DNA from: Dendrocalamus latiflorus
Lineage: Eukaryota; Streptophyta; Magnoliopsida; Poales; Poaceae
NCBI GenBank assembly: GCA_017311315.1
Contig: CM029640.1
Location: 33,169,092 to 33,233,091, forward strand
DNA length: 64,000 nucleotides
Direction of reading: 5' to 3'
The position numbers and the translations under genes are program-made. Of this stretch, positions 1 through 10,632 are shown piece after piece. Position 1 is the first letter of the stretch. Every line of letters starts with the position of its first letter. The notes below the pieces were generated by a model, which did not search any database, was not told the origin of the DNA, and saw only the letters and a program-made list of their open reading frames with translations.

Positions 1-298
1 CGTTTTATTGCAGGACATGTTTTTGCATTGGGGGAATCTAGGTCGTTGGCTAAAAGAAATCCAAATTCGTGGAGACACACAAATGGTGATTACACAATCA
101 GTGGATCTCTTGAATGTAAGATAACCCCACAGTAAATGATCTCAGTTTACGTTGTACATTTACTATCTTTGTGTAATTTATGTTGCACTTTTTATATTTA
201 CAGGCTGCAGAATACCGAGAAAATAAGATCAACACTGGTTGACTAGACAGCAGAATAGCTACGCGCGTTAGAGCAGAGACCCCCATGGTACCTTTCAG

Positions 299-475
299 TT
301 GTTGGAGAAGCTCTATATGCACGATTTTTTTGGACTGAAGAACTACGAAGCATTAGCTAGTTGTGAGCTGCCAGATAACATTGCTAAACTCAAATATTGT
401 ATTTCTTATGTTACAGACACTCGAAGCATCAAGCAGGAGCTCAAGCGTTGTTACCGATTATGTCAGTTATCTTAG
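299..475 (+). CDS. Possible last exon of an unrecognised gene
   Basis: I do not recognise this protein. An acceptor-like CTTTCAG at 292-298 is followed by a 58-codon open stretch ending at TAG 473-475. The translation (LLEKLYMHDFFGLKNYE..., later SIKQELKRCYRLCQL) is not low-complexity and has a plausible amino-acid mix, with no diagnostic motif. No start codon is needed if it is an internal or terminal exon. An upstream open stretch beginning after TTGCAG at about position 13 and ending at a GTAAGA donor near 117 could be an earlier exon of the same gene. The gene would run off the left edge and converge on the eL6 gene. It may equally be chance open frame. Confidence 0.22.
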   Translation: MLEKLYMHDFFGLKNYEALASCELPDNIAKLKYCISYVTDTRSIKQELKRCYRLCQLS

Positions 476-823
476 CAAAGGTCAAATACCACCAAAGGTA
501 TCATACTGTATGATGAATGCCCTTACTGCAGATATGCTTGATCCTATTTCTATTTGACTGCAGATATGTTTTTCAATGGAACAACTTGTAGCAAATATAT
601 GTGGGTTGACTAGTCGATTAATCAACAAGTCGGTCCCTTGACGACTCAGACTCGATTTACCGACTTAATAACCTTGCCAAAGCGTATAATATCTCTTAAG
701 CTTCACATAATATTTGGCAAGCAGACTCCAATAGAAATAGAAAGTTCACTACCCGGGTACAAAAGTCAGTACAGAAACACACTAGGCAAAAAGACTTCCT
801 CAGAACTCGAAACTTGTACCAAC
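476..823. other. Spacer and 3' flank of eL6
   Basis: No coding frame or repeat is recognised. The part nearest 823 should include the 3' untranslated region of the minus-strand eL6 gene. Confidence 0.5.
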
Positions 824-2528
824 TTAGAAGGTCATCTCATGGGGCTTGTCACCGTCCCTGAGAGAGAACCGGGCACCGAGATAGGTTTTCAGGTCTGGGA
901 CAGCCTCGATAGCCTTGATCAACTCAGCGTCCACAGCCTTCTGGTCATCCTTCTTGAAGTCAGGCAGATTCTTGGTCGCCTGTAGGTTTAACAGGAAGAG
1001 GCAGGATAAGTATTGGAGCAAGACTGATAACATTAGGGCATGCTATAATGGATCATGGTCCATGGATGTACCTCCTTCTCTGTCTCAAAAAGTTCACCCT
1101 CAGTTTTCTTCGCCTTCTTCTTCTTGTCCCTGGCAAAGTACTTGTCATCAAACTTCTCCACATTAACACCAGAGATGTCAACCTTTGTGGATGTGGCAAT
1201 GACATAGGCCTGGTTCACACGGCGAATTGGCACTCCATTGATCTTAAAAGGTCCTGGAAGAGGACAGCAACATTAAAAATTAGACATGGAAAATTATAAT
1301 AAGAACATGAAGGCAGAAATCTGGTTCATGAAATAGTTCAATGGCATGATTGGTTGCAATTGGAAAAGGGCAAGGGAAATCCACAATTTTTCAGCTTCAG
1401 CCCCCTCCCATCCACCCTGAACTGACTTAGTAAGAATCAATAGGACTATGCGTTACGGTACAAATCAATTGAGAATATCCAAACATGCAAGAGGAATTCT
1501 TGCCCAAACAATTATCGTTGCCAGTTCTCAAACCTGTCAAAAAGAAGCCCACGGTACCTACCTCAAACTGATTTTCTGGATCTCTAATCTGATAGCACCA
1601 GGCCACCAGCAGAGACAATTTACATAAATCACATTATGTAAGAATAGTTTACCTCCACCAAAGCCAATGAGACACCAAGACAGATGCTAACTAGCACAAA
1701 CATGTCCCAAAGTCCGCAAGGGAATCATGTAAATGCTCAATTATGCATTTAATGAACATTTTTAGCACGTTTCCAAAACCAACTTCTATGCACACTTGAC
1801 AATTCTTAATCAATGCACCACCAGCAATCCAGCATTTTACAGGAAAGAGTAAACAGCACAAACTAAAGGATAGAGTTATTCCATCCGACATCTATACCAC
1901 TAGACTTAACCAACTGACAAACTAGATTATGAAACAATCCACATATAGATACTTCAAATACTCAGACCTACAACTTTATTCACCAATCAACAATCTATAG
2001 AAGCCATAGATCTACGCTACCCAACTACAAGACGGTATCAGGGACAGCAACCACACCCACCAATCTATCTCAGTATCATAGAAATGGAAGCGGCGTGGCT
2101 TACCAGTGATGAGGAGCAGGCCGGACTTGAGCTGCTTGAGGAACACCACGCGCTTCCCCATGTACCTCCCGGCGAGCATGATTAGCACGGTCCCCGGCGT
2201 GATGGTCGACCTGCGACAACCAAAAATCACTCCGCTCAAACACCCCGCACAAGAACAGGAGCTAGGGGACTAGACAACCACGCGCGCTGCGTTGCGGTCA
2301 CGGCACGGACCTGAGCTTGGTGGGCTTAGGCTTGCGGGTGCTGGGGACGCGTGGCTTGACGTCGTCGGCGGGGTAGAACTTGGGTTCGGCAGCGGCGGCA
2401 GCGGGCTTCTCGGCCTTGGGGAAGGCGCCGCCGTGCTTGGCCTTGAGGGCCCACAGACCGCGGCGGTGGTACGCGTGCGACCGCGACGCGCGCTTGATGC
2501 CCATCGACATCTTCGACGTCGGCGCCAT
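824..2528 (-). CDS. RPL6: 60S ribosomal protein eL6 (RPL6), four exons
   Basis: Structural protein of the large cytosolic ribosomal subunit. Exons on the minus strand are 2311-2528, 2104-2210, 1072-1253 and 824-979, all with GT/AG borders. Joined they give 663 nt, or 220 residues, the usual plant eL6 length. The start MAPTSKMSMGIKRASRSH is the conserved plant eL6 N-terminus. RRGLWALKAKHGGAFPKAEK follows, then the KOW-like core (ITPGTVLIMLAGRYMGKRVV, LKQLKSGLLLITGPFKING), PIRRVNQAYVIATSTKVD, a lysine-rich KKKKAKKTEGEL stretch, and the C-terminus LKTYLGARFSLRDGDKPHEM. No stop or frameshift interrupts the spliced frame, so it looks functional. Introns are 100, 850 and 92 bp. The family call is firm; the numbering of the paralogue is not. 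Confidence 0.95.
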
Positions 2529-2612
2529 TGGGGTCGAGAAGGGTGGGCACTTCGGCTCGAGGGGGACGAGGCGGCGGTGGGGGAGAACAATGGACTGGAG
2601 GGTTTGGTCGCA

Positions 2613-2711
2613 GATTTATATGTGCGCGGCGGCGAAGAGATGGAAACCCTAGGTTTTGGGGCTCGTCCGGATGTTAGTAATGGGCCTTTCTTTTTCAGGA
2701 CCATTTGGCCC
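2613..2711 (-). promoter_or_regulatory. eL6 core promoter: TATA, telo-box, site II
   Basis: Reading on the minus strand, TATAAAT lies at 2614-2620, about 90 bp before the ATG. An AAACCCTA telo-box lies at 2644-2651 (written on plus) and a GGCCCA site II element at 2681-2686, with a further GGCCC near 2707. Telo-box plus site II is the known promoter signature of plant ribosomal-protein and other growth-linked genes (TCP and telo-box-binding factors). Spacing and order fit that class. Confidence 0.7.
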
Positions 2712-3132
2712 GTGCATGGGTTTCCTTTTTTTTTTGACGAGTTTACGGCCCTGTTATAAGAGCAATTTAATGCATGTCCAAATTATCGACTATATTTTTC
2801 TAAAAAAAGATTTATCGATTTTTACGTTTTACCTTCAGATCACTAGTGGTAAATGAGAAACTTTTACATCTAACAAAGATAGAAAGATATTAGACCTCGG
2901 TCTTATGATTTTATTTGAACAAACGAATAGATCATTTTCTCTACCATTATTTCGAAACGGTTTATCGAAATAGTCTTTTAGAAATAGTTTATCAATTTTA
3001 TCGGCTTTCGGTTCATTCGCATGAGTATTTATACTAGAGCTAAAAAACATAAGACGTAGCTGAAAAGATGGCAAGAACGCACCCGAAGAGTTTGTGACCG
3101 CCTAGCAGCATAAGCTCCACTCATCCAGTATG
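2712..3132. other. AT-rich spacer
   Basis: No gene recognised. This is upstream flank of eL6 ending at the Gypsy insertion site. The only long frames here are short and of AT-rich composition. Confidence 0.5.
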
Positions 3133-3137
3133 AGGCA

Positions 3138-3384
3138 TGTCGTAGGGGTGGCCCCCACCTAAGCCCAGCAGGCCTGGTAGGAGATTATAAGGCCCAGAAT
3201 ATGCCATGTGTAATGACATAACTGCCCCCAGAGGGGATAACCAGATGTGAGGGCATAACTGTAAAAACACTCCTCATGTATATATATATATGAGTACAAG
3301 CCATGGGGAGGACCCAGGCCATTACATTCATCCTCATCACTCTCCACTACCATCTCTCTCTCTGTTTGGTCTGTAACCACAACA
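3138..3384 (+). repeat. 5' LTR of the Gypsy element
   Basis: 247 bp, TG...CA ends, paired with 15101-15346. A TATATATATATA run near 3280-3292 is a plausible TATA region. A CT-rich stretch (CTCTCTCTCTG) lies near the 3' end. Confidence 0.93.
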
Positions 3385-3386
3385 GT

Positions 3387-3404
3387 TGGCGCCGTCCGTG
3401 GGGA
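3387..3404 (+). other. Primer-binding site, tRNA-Asp-like
   Basis: TGGCGCCGTCCGTGGGGA begins two bases after the LTR. Many plant Gypsy elements have a TGGCGCCGT... primer site matching the 3' end of tRNA-Asp. The match past the first nine bases is imperfect here. Confidence 0.65.
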
Positions 3405-3438
3405 GGACGAGGACAAGCCTGAAGGCCGAAGAAGAAGG

Positions 3439-4941
3439 ATGGCACCGAAAAAAGCTTCACCAGCGGCGGCGAAGGGAAAGAAGACGGCTGGGCCGGAGCG
3501 GCGCGTGAATACCAGGGCTTCGGCATCGGCCGCCGAAGGAGTCGGCGGCAGCGTAAGCGCAGTGGTCGCGGGCATCGACGCTCGCGCTACAACGACCGAC
3601 CCCGCAAGCACCGCTACAACGACATCCAACCCCGTCGCGGGTACTGCGGCGACAGCCCCCGCCACCCTCGCCGGTAGCGCGGATCAGACGGCCGGGGGTA
3701 ACCGCAACGAACCATCCGGCGGATCTGGAGCTCGTGAGGCGATGGTCCCTGCACCGACCCGTCCGCTGGGCGTTCCAGCGGACCCGACAGCACCTGTGGT
3801 GGAAAGCGCCCTACTAGCAGCTCTCAACGCGTTCTAGCGGGAACTAGGAGACCTTCGCGGAGCCGTCCGCGATATACAACAGGCTCGGAGCCCGCAGGTC
3901 GCGCCAGTAATCGCGCCCGAGCCCGCGCCGGAGAAGACGGACAGCCACGAAGCCCCCACGTCCAGCCGCGTGCCGTTGAGGCGCGTAGATCCGGAGTCCC
4001 CGTTTTCGGCGGGCCTGCAGCAGGCGGCGTGGCCCGAAGACTTCAAGTTCCCTAGCGTCACCAACCCGTACAAAGGCGACACGGATCCTCGCGAGTTCGT
4101 GCGCGTGTACGAAACCGCGACCGAGGCCGCGGGCGGAGATGACACCACGAAGGCGAAGGGACTCCCCCTCGCGCTGCAAGGAGTGGCCCTCTCTTGGTTT
4201 TTTACCATAGAGCCGGGCTCCATCTACGCGTGGGAGCAGCTTCGCGACCGCCTTCAAAGCAACTTCCAAGGAAACTATGTCGAGCGAGTCGATGCGGACC
4301 AGCTCTTCGTTGTGAAGCAAGGACCCTCGGAGAAGCTCCGGGACTACTTCCAGCGCTTCGCCAAGATTTGATGCCAGGTGAAAGACATTAATGAAACCAC
4401 CGTCGTTAATGCAGCCATACAGGGCCTTCGTCCGGGCCCGATGGCCGAGTACAACGCGCGGAGGCCAATCAAGACAGTCGTCAAACTCTTCGACAAAATG
4501 GACGAGTATGCGCGGGCGGAGGAGGATGCGCGAAGACGCAGCATCACCGCCCTCGACCTCGTCCAGGGGGAGCGCCCCCCGCGCGAGGCGGGGGCGGGTG
4601 GGCCCCCATCGAAGCAGGGCCGCGGCCGAGAACCTCGCGGAGGCCCTCCCCGAGGCGGCGACACCGAGGTACAGGAAGGCTCTTCAAGGAGCGGGCGTAA
4701 GCCTCGGCGCCGCCAGCGCAGGACACAGGCGGCCCATCATGTCCGCGACACCGAGGGCACCCACCGAGGACCCGACCCCGCCTCACGGAGGGGAGACCGG
4801 GGGTCGGAAGGCGGACTCGATTACGGCGGCCAACCCCAAGCAGAACAAGAGCTTCTGCACTATGGCAAGTGGTGCGAGGTGCACAGCTATGGCGATCATT
4901 ACACAAGGGCATGCGCTGCAGTCATGGAGCTGCGGGGGTGA
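3439..4941 (+). pseudogene. Gypsy gag, two in-frame stops
   Basis: One frame runs from ATG 3439 (MAPKKASPAAAKGKK, Ala/Thr-rich head) to TGA 4939-4941. It is broken by TAG 3835-3837 and TGA 4369-4371; frame is kept across both. The middle part (PYKGDTDPREFVRVYETA, LALQGVALSWFF, LRDYFQRFAKI) is the retrotransposon gag capsid domain. The tail is basic and Gly/Pro-rich and ends with a Cys/His cluster (CEVHSYGDHYTRAC) where related elements have a zinc-knuckle-like motif. Gag forms the virus-like particle. Both stops fit single C-to-T changes at Gln or Arg codons. The last 73 bp overlap the pol frame, which is shifted by -1. Confidence 0.85.
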
Positions 4942-7517
4942 CGGCCGGGTCTCGGGCTCCGCCCCCAATGGAGGGCGCGCAGCATCGCACCGTCAACGTC
5001 ATCACCGGAAGCTCCTCCTTAAAAGCTCCCGGGGAGCAGCCGCAACTGTGGATGCCGCCCCGCAACATCACCTTTGACTTGAACGATGCCCGGGGTGTGG
5101 AGTACCCTCACCAAGACCCCCTAGTCATCCAGGCCCACATAGCACGTTGTGACGTCAGGCGCGTCCTTGTTGACGGGGGAAGCTCCGCGAATATCTTGTT
5201 CGCAGAGGCCCTCGACCGTATGGGGATCCCACGAAGCCGGCTAGAGCAGCCAAGAGCTCCACTTCAAGGTTTCGGGGGTCAACCGCTGCAGGCCTTGGGG
5301 CACGTGTCCCTTCCGGTCACTTTCCGTCAGGAGGGCAACAAGGGTAACATCCGGACCGAGCATGTCGTCTTCGACGTCGTCGATATCTCGCATCCCTACA
5401 ATGCCATACTGGGTCGGCCCGCCCTCAACTCTTTCGAGGCGATCCCACACTACGCGTTTTTGTGTGTGAAGCTCCCGGGCCCGGAGGGTGTTATCACCGT
5501 CTTCGGCGATCAGGACCTGGCCAGACGGGCCGAGGTCGGCAGCCGCGTTCCGCATCGCCCGGTGCATGCCCTCTCCGGTGCGCGCGGCGACGGGCCCTCC
5601 GCCCCCGGATGGACGCCCAAGCCTCGGCCCGAGGGCGGAGTCAAGAAGGTGCCACTCCAAGCGGAGGGGCAGTTTGTGTCCATCGGCGAGGGGCTCCCAC
5701 CGGGGGTCGAACGAGATCTGCTCCGAGTGCTTCAGAACAACGTTGACATTTTCGCATGGTCCCCGGGGGACATCAAGGGCGTAGATCGAGCAGTAATCGA
5801 GCATCGCTTGGCGGTCCGCCCCGACGCCAAGCCGGTCAAGCAAAGGCTTCGGCGTATGTCAATGGATTGGCAGCAGGCGGCCAAAACCGAGGTCGCGAAG
5901 CTTCTTCGTGCTGGGGTCATCCGCGAGGTCCACCACCCAGAGTGGCTCGCTAACCCGGTGCTAGTCAAAAAGGCCAGCGGGGCCTGGCGCATGTGCATCG
6001 ACTTCACAGCACTCAACAAGGCGTGCCCGAAGGACAATTACCCCTTGCCGCGCATCGATCAGCTGGTCGACGCCACTGCGGGGTGCGAACTCATGAGTTT
6101 CCTGGACGCCTATTCTGGCTATCACCAGGTATACATGGCCGAAGACGACGAAGAGAAGACCAGTTTCATCACACCAATTGGGACGTTCTGCTTCGTCAGA
6201 ATGCCCTTTGGCTTGAAGATCGCCGGCGCTACCTTCACCCGCCTCGTCGCTATTGCCCTGGCCGCCCAGCTCGGGAGGAACGTCGAGGCTTATGTCGATG
6301 ACGTGGTGGTCAAAACTCGGCAGCTTGCTCTGCATGGCCGGGACCTCCAGGAGACCTTTGACAACCTTTGGAAGGCGGGCATCAAGCTCAACCCCGACAA
6401 ATGTGTCTTCGGGGTGCAGGCGGGCAAGCTCCTGGGTTTCCTCGTCTCCGGACAGGGCATCCAGGCGAACCCCGACAAAGTAGACGCCATCCTGGGTATG
6501 GAGCCGCCCAAGACTACGCGGGAGGTGCAGAGGCTGGCGGGCCGCATGGCAGCACTAAGCCGCTTCCTATCCAGGGCGGCGGAACGGGGCTTGCCATTTT
6601 TCAAGACGCTCCGCGGGTGCGACAGATTTCGTTGGGACGGAGATTGCGCGAAGGCCTTCAACGAGCTCAAGGAGCACCTGGCCAGCCTCCCCACGCTGGT
6701 CGCCCCAGCACCAGAGGCTCCCCTCCTGCTCTATCTGGCCGCGTCAGCCACCGCGGTCAGCGCCGTCCTCGTCTTAGAGGAAGGCGCCATGCAGCGGCCC
6801 GTCTACTTTGTCTCCGAAGCCCTCCAAGGTGCCAAGACAAGATACACGGAACTTGAGAAGCTCGCCTACGCGCTGGTCATGGCCTCCAGGAAGCTTCGGC
6901 ATTATTTCTTGGCCCACCCGATCACAGTGCCTTCCTCGTTCCCCCTGGCAGAGATGCTACACAATAAGGAGTCCACAGGGCGCATCGGCAAATGGGCTGC
7001 CGAGCTCGCTCCCTTCTCCTTGACGTATGCTTCGCGAACGGCAATCAAATCCCAAGTCCTTGCGGATTTTCTCGCCGAATGGACCCCACCGGCCCAACCC
7101 GTCCAGACGCACGATGACCCCGTCTGGACACTCACGATCGACGGCGCTTACGGCGTCGCCGGCGCAGGCGTAGGGGTGGTGGTCGTCACGCCCGAGGGGC
7201 AGCGTTTGTTATACTCGGCGCGCCTTGCCTTCCCCGCCACCAACAACACGGCTGAATACGAGGCGTTGCTCTTCGGCCTGGCGAAGCTCAAGGCAGTTGG
7301 CGCGAGACGGGTGCTAGTCCGCACCGACTCGCGCTTGGTGGCTGGTCATGTGGACAAGTCATATCAAGCCAAGGACCCTGAGTTGGCCAAGTACCTCGCG
7401 GCCGTGAGGGCGAGGGAAAGACACTTTTTGGGCGTCACCGTCAAGGCCATCCCCCGCGCGGAGAACGAGCAGGCCGACGCCCTCGCTAAGGCGGCCAGCC
7501 AGCAACTGCCCCCCTGA
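4869..7517 (+). CDS. Gypsy pol: protease, RT, RNase H, second RNase H
   Basis: Open frame of 882 residues. The aspartic protease is near residues 95-210 (VLVDGGSSANIL, with Asp102). Reverse transcriptase covers about 330-560 (LVKKASGAWRMCIDF, FLDAYSGYHQV, and the catalytic YVDD near 475). A degenerate Gypsy RNase H/tether follows (PVYFVSEALQGAKTRYTELE). Last is an archaeal-type RNase H (LTIDGAYGVAGAG, NNTAEYEALLFGL, RTDSRLV, ENEQADALAKAA) at about 750-875. The pol frame lies at -1 relative to gag, overlapping 4869-4941, so the true start of pol translation may lie inside the overlap rather than at this ATG. It ends at TGA 7515-7517 in a C-rich run, where integrase moves to another frame. Confidence 0.9.
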   Translation: MVRGAQLWRSLHKGMRCSHGAAGVTAGSRAPPPMEGAQHRTVNVITGSSSLKAPGEQPQLWMPPRNITFDLNDARGVEYPHQDPLVIQAHIARCDVRRVLVDGGSSANILFAEALDRMGIPRSRLEQPRAPLQGFGGQPLQALGHVSLPVTFRQEGNKGNIRTEHVVFDVVDISHPYNAILGRPALNSFEAIPHYAFLCVKLPGPEGVITVFGDQDLARRAEVGSRVPHRPVHALSGARGDGPSAPGWTPKPRPEGGVKKVPLQAEGQFVSIGEGLPPGVERDLLRVLQNNVDIFAWSPGDIKGVDRAVIEHRLAVRPDAKPVKQRLRRMSMDWQQAAKTEVAKLLRAGVIREVHHPEWLANPVLVKKASGAWRMCIDFTALNKACPKDNYPLPRIDQLVDATAGCELMSFLDAYSGYHQVYMAEDDEEKTSFITPIGTFCFVRMPFGLKIAGATFTRLVAIALAAQLGRNVEAYVDDVVVKTRQLALHGRDLQETFDNLWKAGIKLNPDKCVFGVQAGKLLGFLVSGQGIQANPDKVDAILGMEPPKTTREVQRLAGRMAALSRFLSRAAERGLPFFKTLRGCDRFRWDGDCAKAFNELKEHLASLPTLVAPAPEAPLLLYLAASATAVSAVLVLEEGAMQRPVYFVSEALQGAKTRYTELEKLAYALVMASRKLRHYFLAHPITVPSSFPLAEMLHNKESTGRIGKWAAELAPFSLTYASRTAIKSQVLADFLAEWTPPAQPVQTHDDPVWTLTIDGAYGVAGAGVGVVVVTPEGQRLLYSARLAFPATNNTAEYEALLFGLAKLKAVGARRVLVRTDSRLVAGHVDKSYQAKDPELAKYLAAVRARERHFLGVTVKAIPRAENEQADALAKAASQQLPP

Positions 7518-8829
7518 GGGGGCGTTTTACGAGATACTAGCGCAGGCGGCCATCGCGCAAGACAACCGGGACGCGGCACTCGTCCACCGCATCGACCAGC
7601 CAGGTGATTGGCGAGAGCCCATCTTCAATTTCTTGCAAGGCATCGCCGAGCCCGACGACCCCGCCGAGCTTCGGCGCTTGCAGCACCGCGCAAGGTCCTT
7701 CCAGGTGTTCGAAGGGATACTCTACAAGAGGGGGGTTTGCGCACCGCTCCTGTGCTGCCTCTCGACGGAAGGGGGAAAGGAGCTCCTAGCGGAGATCCAC
7801 GCGGGCGTGTGCGGATTCCACCTGGCACCGAGGTCGTTGGTCGGTAAGGCGTTCAGGCAAGGCTTTTACTGGCCAACCGCCACCACCGACGCCGAGGACC
7901 TCGTCCGTCGGTGCCAAGGGTGCCAGTGGATGGCGCGCATCATCCGCAGGCCCCCGACGAGCCTCAACCCCATTCCCCCGGTGTGGCCACTGGCACGCTG
8001 GGGCCTCGACATAGTAGGACCACTTGCCCGAGCTCCAGGGGACCTCCGGTTCGTGGTAGTCGCGCTGGAGTATTTCTCCAGATGGCCGGAAGCGGTTGCC
8101 CTGGCCAAAGTAACTTCTGCGGCCATACAGCGCTTCCTATGGCAAAACATCATATGTCGCTTCGGCGTGCCCCGGGAGCTCACGGTTGACAATGGCCTGC
8201 AGTTCGACGCTACCCTTTTCAAAGACTATTGTGACAGCATGGGCATCACCCTCCGATTCGCCTCGGTAGGGCATCCCCAGTCCAACGGGGCGGTCGAACG
8301 GGCGAATGGCGCCATCTCCGCCGCCATCAAAAAGTGCCTGGTCGGATTGCTGAAGGGCAAGTGGCCAAGCGAGCTTCACAGCGTTCTGTGGTAGCTTCGC
8401 ACAACGGTAACGCGCCCGACGGGATTTACGCCGTTCAGGCTCCTTTTCGGCGATGAGGCGGTGACGCCCGAGGAAATCAAGGCCGGCTCGCGGAGGGTCC
8501 TCGTCCAAGCACCCGAAGAGGAGCGCCGTGTGTCCTTGGACCTCCTCGATGGGATACGGGCAGATGCAGCCCACCATGTTGAGAAGTACGCGCGACAGAC
8601 AATACGTGCTCGGGACCGCTCTATATGCCCGCGGGGGTTCAAGCCTGGGGATCTAGTTCTCAGAGTAGCGCTCCAGGCGGAGACCGTTGGCAAGCTGGAG
8701 TCCAAGTGGGAAGGCCCGTACATCGTGATGGAGGCATTGCCGAAGGGGGCGTACCGCCTCGCCACGCTCGAAGGACAAGCCCTCCGGCACACATGGAACG
8801 CGGACAGGTTGCGGCGGTACTACGCCTAG
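7516..8829 (+). pseudogene. Gypsy integrase, frame-shifted and with one stop
   Basis: Continues pol in the +1 frame after the TGA at 7515. The zinc-binding region shows H...H then CQGCQWM near 7909-7930. The catalytic core has WGLDIVGPL (first Asp), TVDNGLQFDA (second Asp) and the Glu region SNGAVERANGAI. An in-frame TAG lies at 8392-8394 after HSVLW. The C-terminal domain (GPYIVMEALPKGAYRLATLE, HTWNADRLRRYYA) ends at TAG 8827-8829 with no chromodomain. The frame change sits in a run of six C residues, the kind of site prone to indels, and the TAG fits a CAG-to-TAG change. Confidence 0.88.
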
Positions 8830-8939
8830 AAGCAGGACAGCAAGCGTAGAGCCACCAGCCCTTTGTTATGCGATGCTCGCCCGCGCAAACGGGAGTTCAA
8901 TAAAGGTTGATGTTCCCAGAGCATCCCCTGTCCGCGCTG

Positions 8940-10445
8940 AGCAGAACAAAGTCCACGGACTCTAAATAAGACGTAGCGTCGAGCCTAGCTCCGCACGCGC
9001 GAGTCTCCGGACTATAAAGTAAGACGTAGCGTCGAGGTCCGCCTCCGCACGCACTAGTCCACGGACTCTAAATAAGACGTAGCGTCGAGCCTAGCTCCGC
9101 ACGCGCGAGTCTCCGGACTATAAAGTAAGACGTAGCGTCGAGGTCCGCCTCCGCACGCACTAGTCCACGGACTCTAAATAAGACGTAGCGTCGAGCCTAG
9201 CTCCGCACGCGCGAGTCTCCGGACAATAAAGTAAGATGTAGCGTCGAGGTCCGCCTCCGCACGCACTAGTCCACGGACTCTAAATAAGACGTAGCGTCGA
9301 GCCTAGCTCCGCACGCGCGAGTCTCCGGACTATAAAGTAAGACGTAGCATCGAGGTCCGCCTCCGCACGCACTAGTCCACGGACTCTAAATAAGACGTAG
9401 CGTCGAGTCTAGCTCCGCACGCGCGAGTCTCCCGACTATAAAGTAAGACGTAGCGTCGAGGTCCGCCTCCGCACGCACTAGTCCACGGACTCTAAATAAG
9501 ACGTAGCGTCGAGCCTAGCTCCGCACGCGCGAGTCTCCGGACTATAAAGTAAGACGTAGCGTCGAGGTCCGCCTCCGCACGCATTAGTCCACAGACTTTA
9601 AATAAGCCGTAGCGTCGAGGTTTGCCTCCGCACGCGCGAGTCTACGGACTATAAATAAGACGTAGCGTCGAGCCTAGCTCCGCACGCACCAGTCTACGGA
9701 CTTTAAATAAGACGTAGCGTCGAGCCTAGCTCCGCACGCGACAGTCTACGGACTATAAATAAGACGTAGCGTCGAGCCTAGCTCCGCACGCACTAGTCCA
9801 CGGACTTTAAATAAGACGTAGCGTCGAGGTCCGCCTCCGCACGCACTCTACGGAGTATAAATAAGACGCAGTGGGGGGACGCCTCCGCGCGCACTCTACG
9901 GAGTATAAATAAGACGTAGCGTTGAGCTTAGCTTCCGCACACACCAGTCCACGGACTTTAAATAAAACGTAGCGTCGAGCCTAGCTCCGCACGCGACAGT
10001 CTACGGACTATAAATAAGACGTAGCGTCGAGCCTAGCTCCGCACGCACCAGTCTACGGACTTTAAATAAGCCGTAGCGTTGAGGTCCGCCTCCGCACGCG
10101 CGAGTCTCCGGACTATAAAGGAAGTCGTAGCGTCGAGGTCCGCCTCCGCGCGCACCAGTCTACGGACTTTAAATAAGCCGTAGCGTTGAGGTCCGCCTCC
10201 GCACGCGCGAGTCTCCGGACTATAAAGGAAGTCGTAGCGTCGAGGTCCGCCTCCGCGCGCACCAGTCTACGGACTTTAAATAAGCCGTAGCGTTGAGGTC
10301 CGCCTCCGCACGCGCGAGTCTCTGGACTATAAAGGAAGTCGTAGCGTCGAAGTCCGCCTCCGCGCGCACCAGTCTATGGACTTTAAATAAGCCGTAGCGT
10401 TGAGGTCCGCCTCCACACGCGCAAGTCTCCGGACTTTGAATAAGA
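8940..10445 (+). repeat. Tandem array 1 of Gypsy, ~55-bp half units
   Basis: About 27 copies of a roughly 50-56 bp unit built round GGACT(C/A)TAAA(T/G)AAGACGTAGCGTCGAG and CTCCGCACGC. In the first half the units alternate in two forms (CCTAGCTCCGCACGCGCGAG versus GTCCGCCTCCGCACGCACTAG), giving a higher-order repeat near 110 bp. The right half is more divergent (GCCGTAGCGTTGAG forms). Each unit holds a palindromic core ACGTAGCGTCGA-like and a TATAAA/TAAATAA word. It lies between the end of integrase and the 3' end of the antisense gene and is noncoding. Confidence 0.9.
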
Positions 10446-10632
10446 CGCGGATGCCCTCCCTGCGCGCTCTACAGAGTATAAACAAGGTGCGGAGGTCTTC
10501 TCCCCTTCGCGTTCGGCGGCAGGTAGCGCCAAGAATAAGGTACTACTCGGATTCATTGCAAAAACAAAGGGGTCACATGGTTACAAGCGTAAGAACCAAT
10601 ACATCATTCCCCTGCCCTACCCGATCAACCGC

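Noticed and set aside
2270..2759. Open frames of 144 and 155 codons across the first eL6 exon
   Set aside because: Shadow frames of a GC-rich exon; the eL6 frame is supported by family sequence and splice sites.
8940..10445. Regular repeats that look array-like, as in CRISPR
   Set aside because: Units are contiguous tandem repeats without unique spacers, inside a plant retrotransposon.
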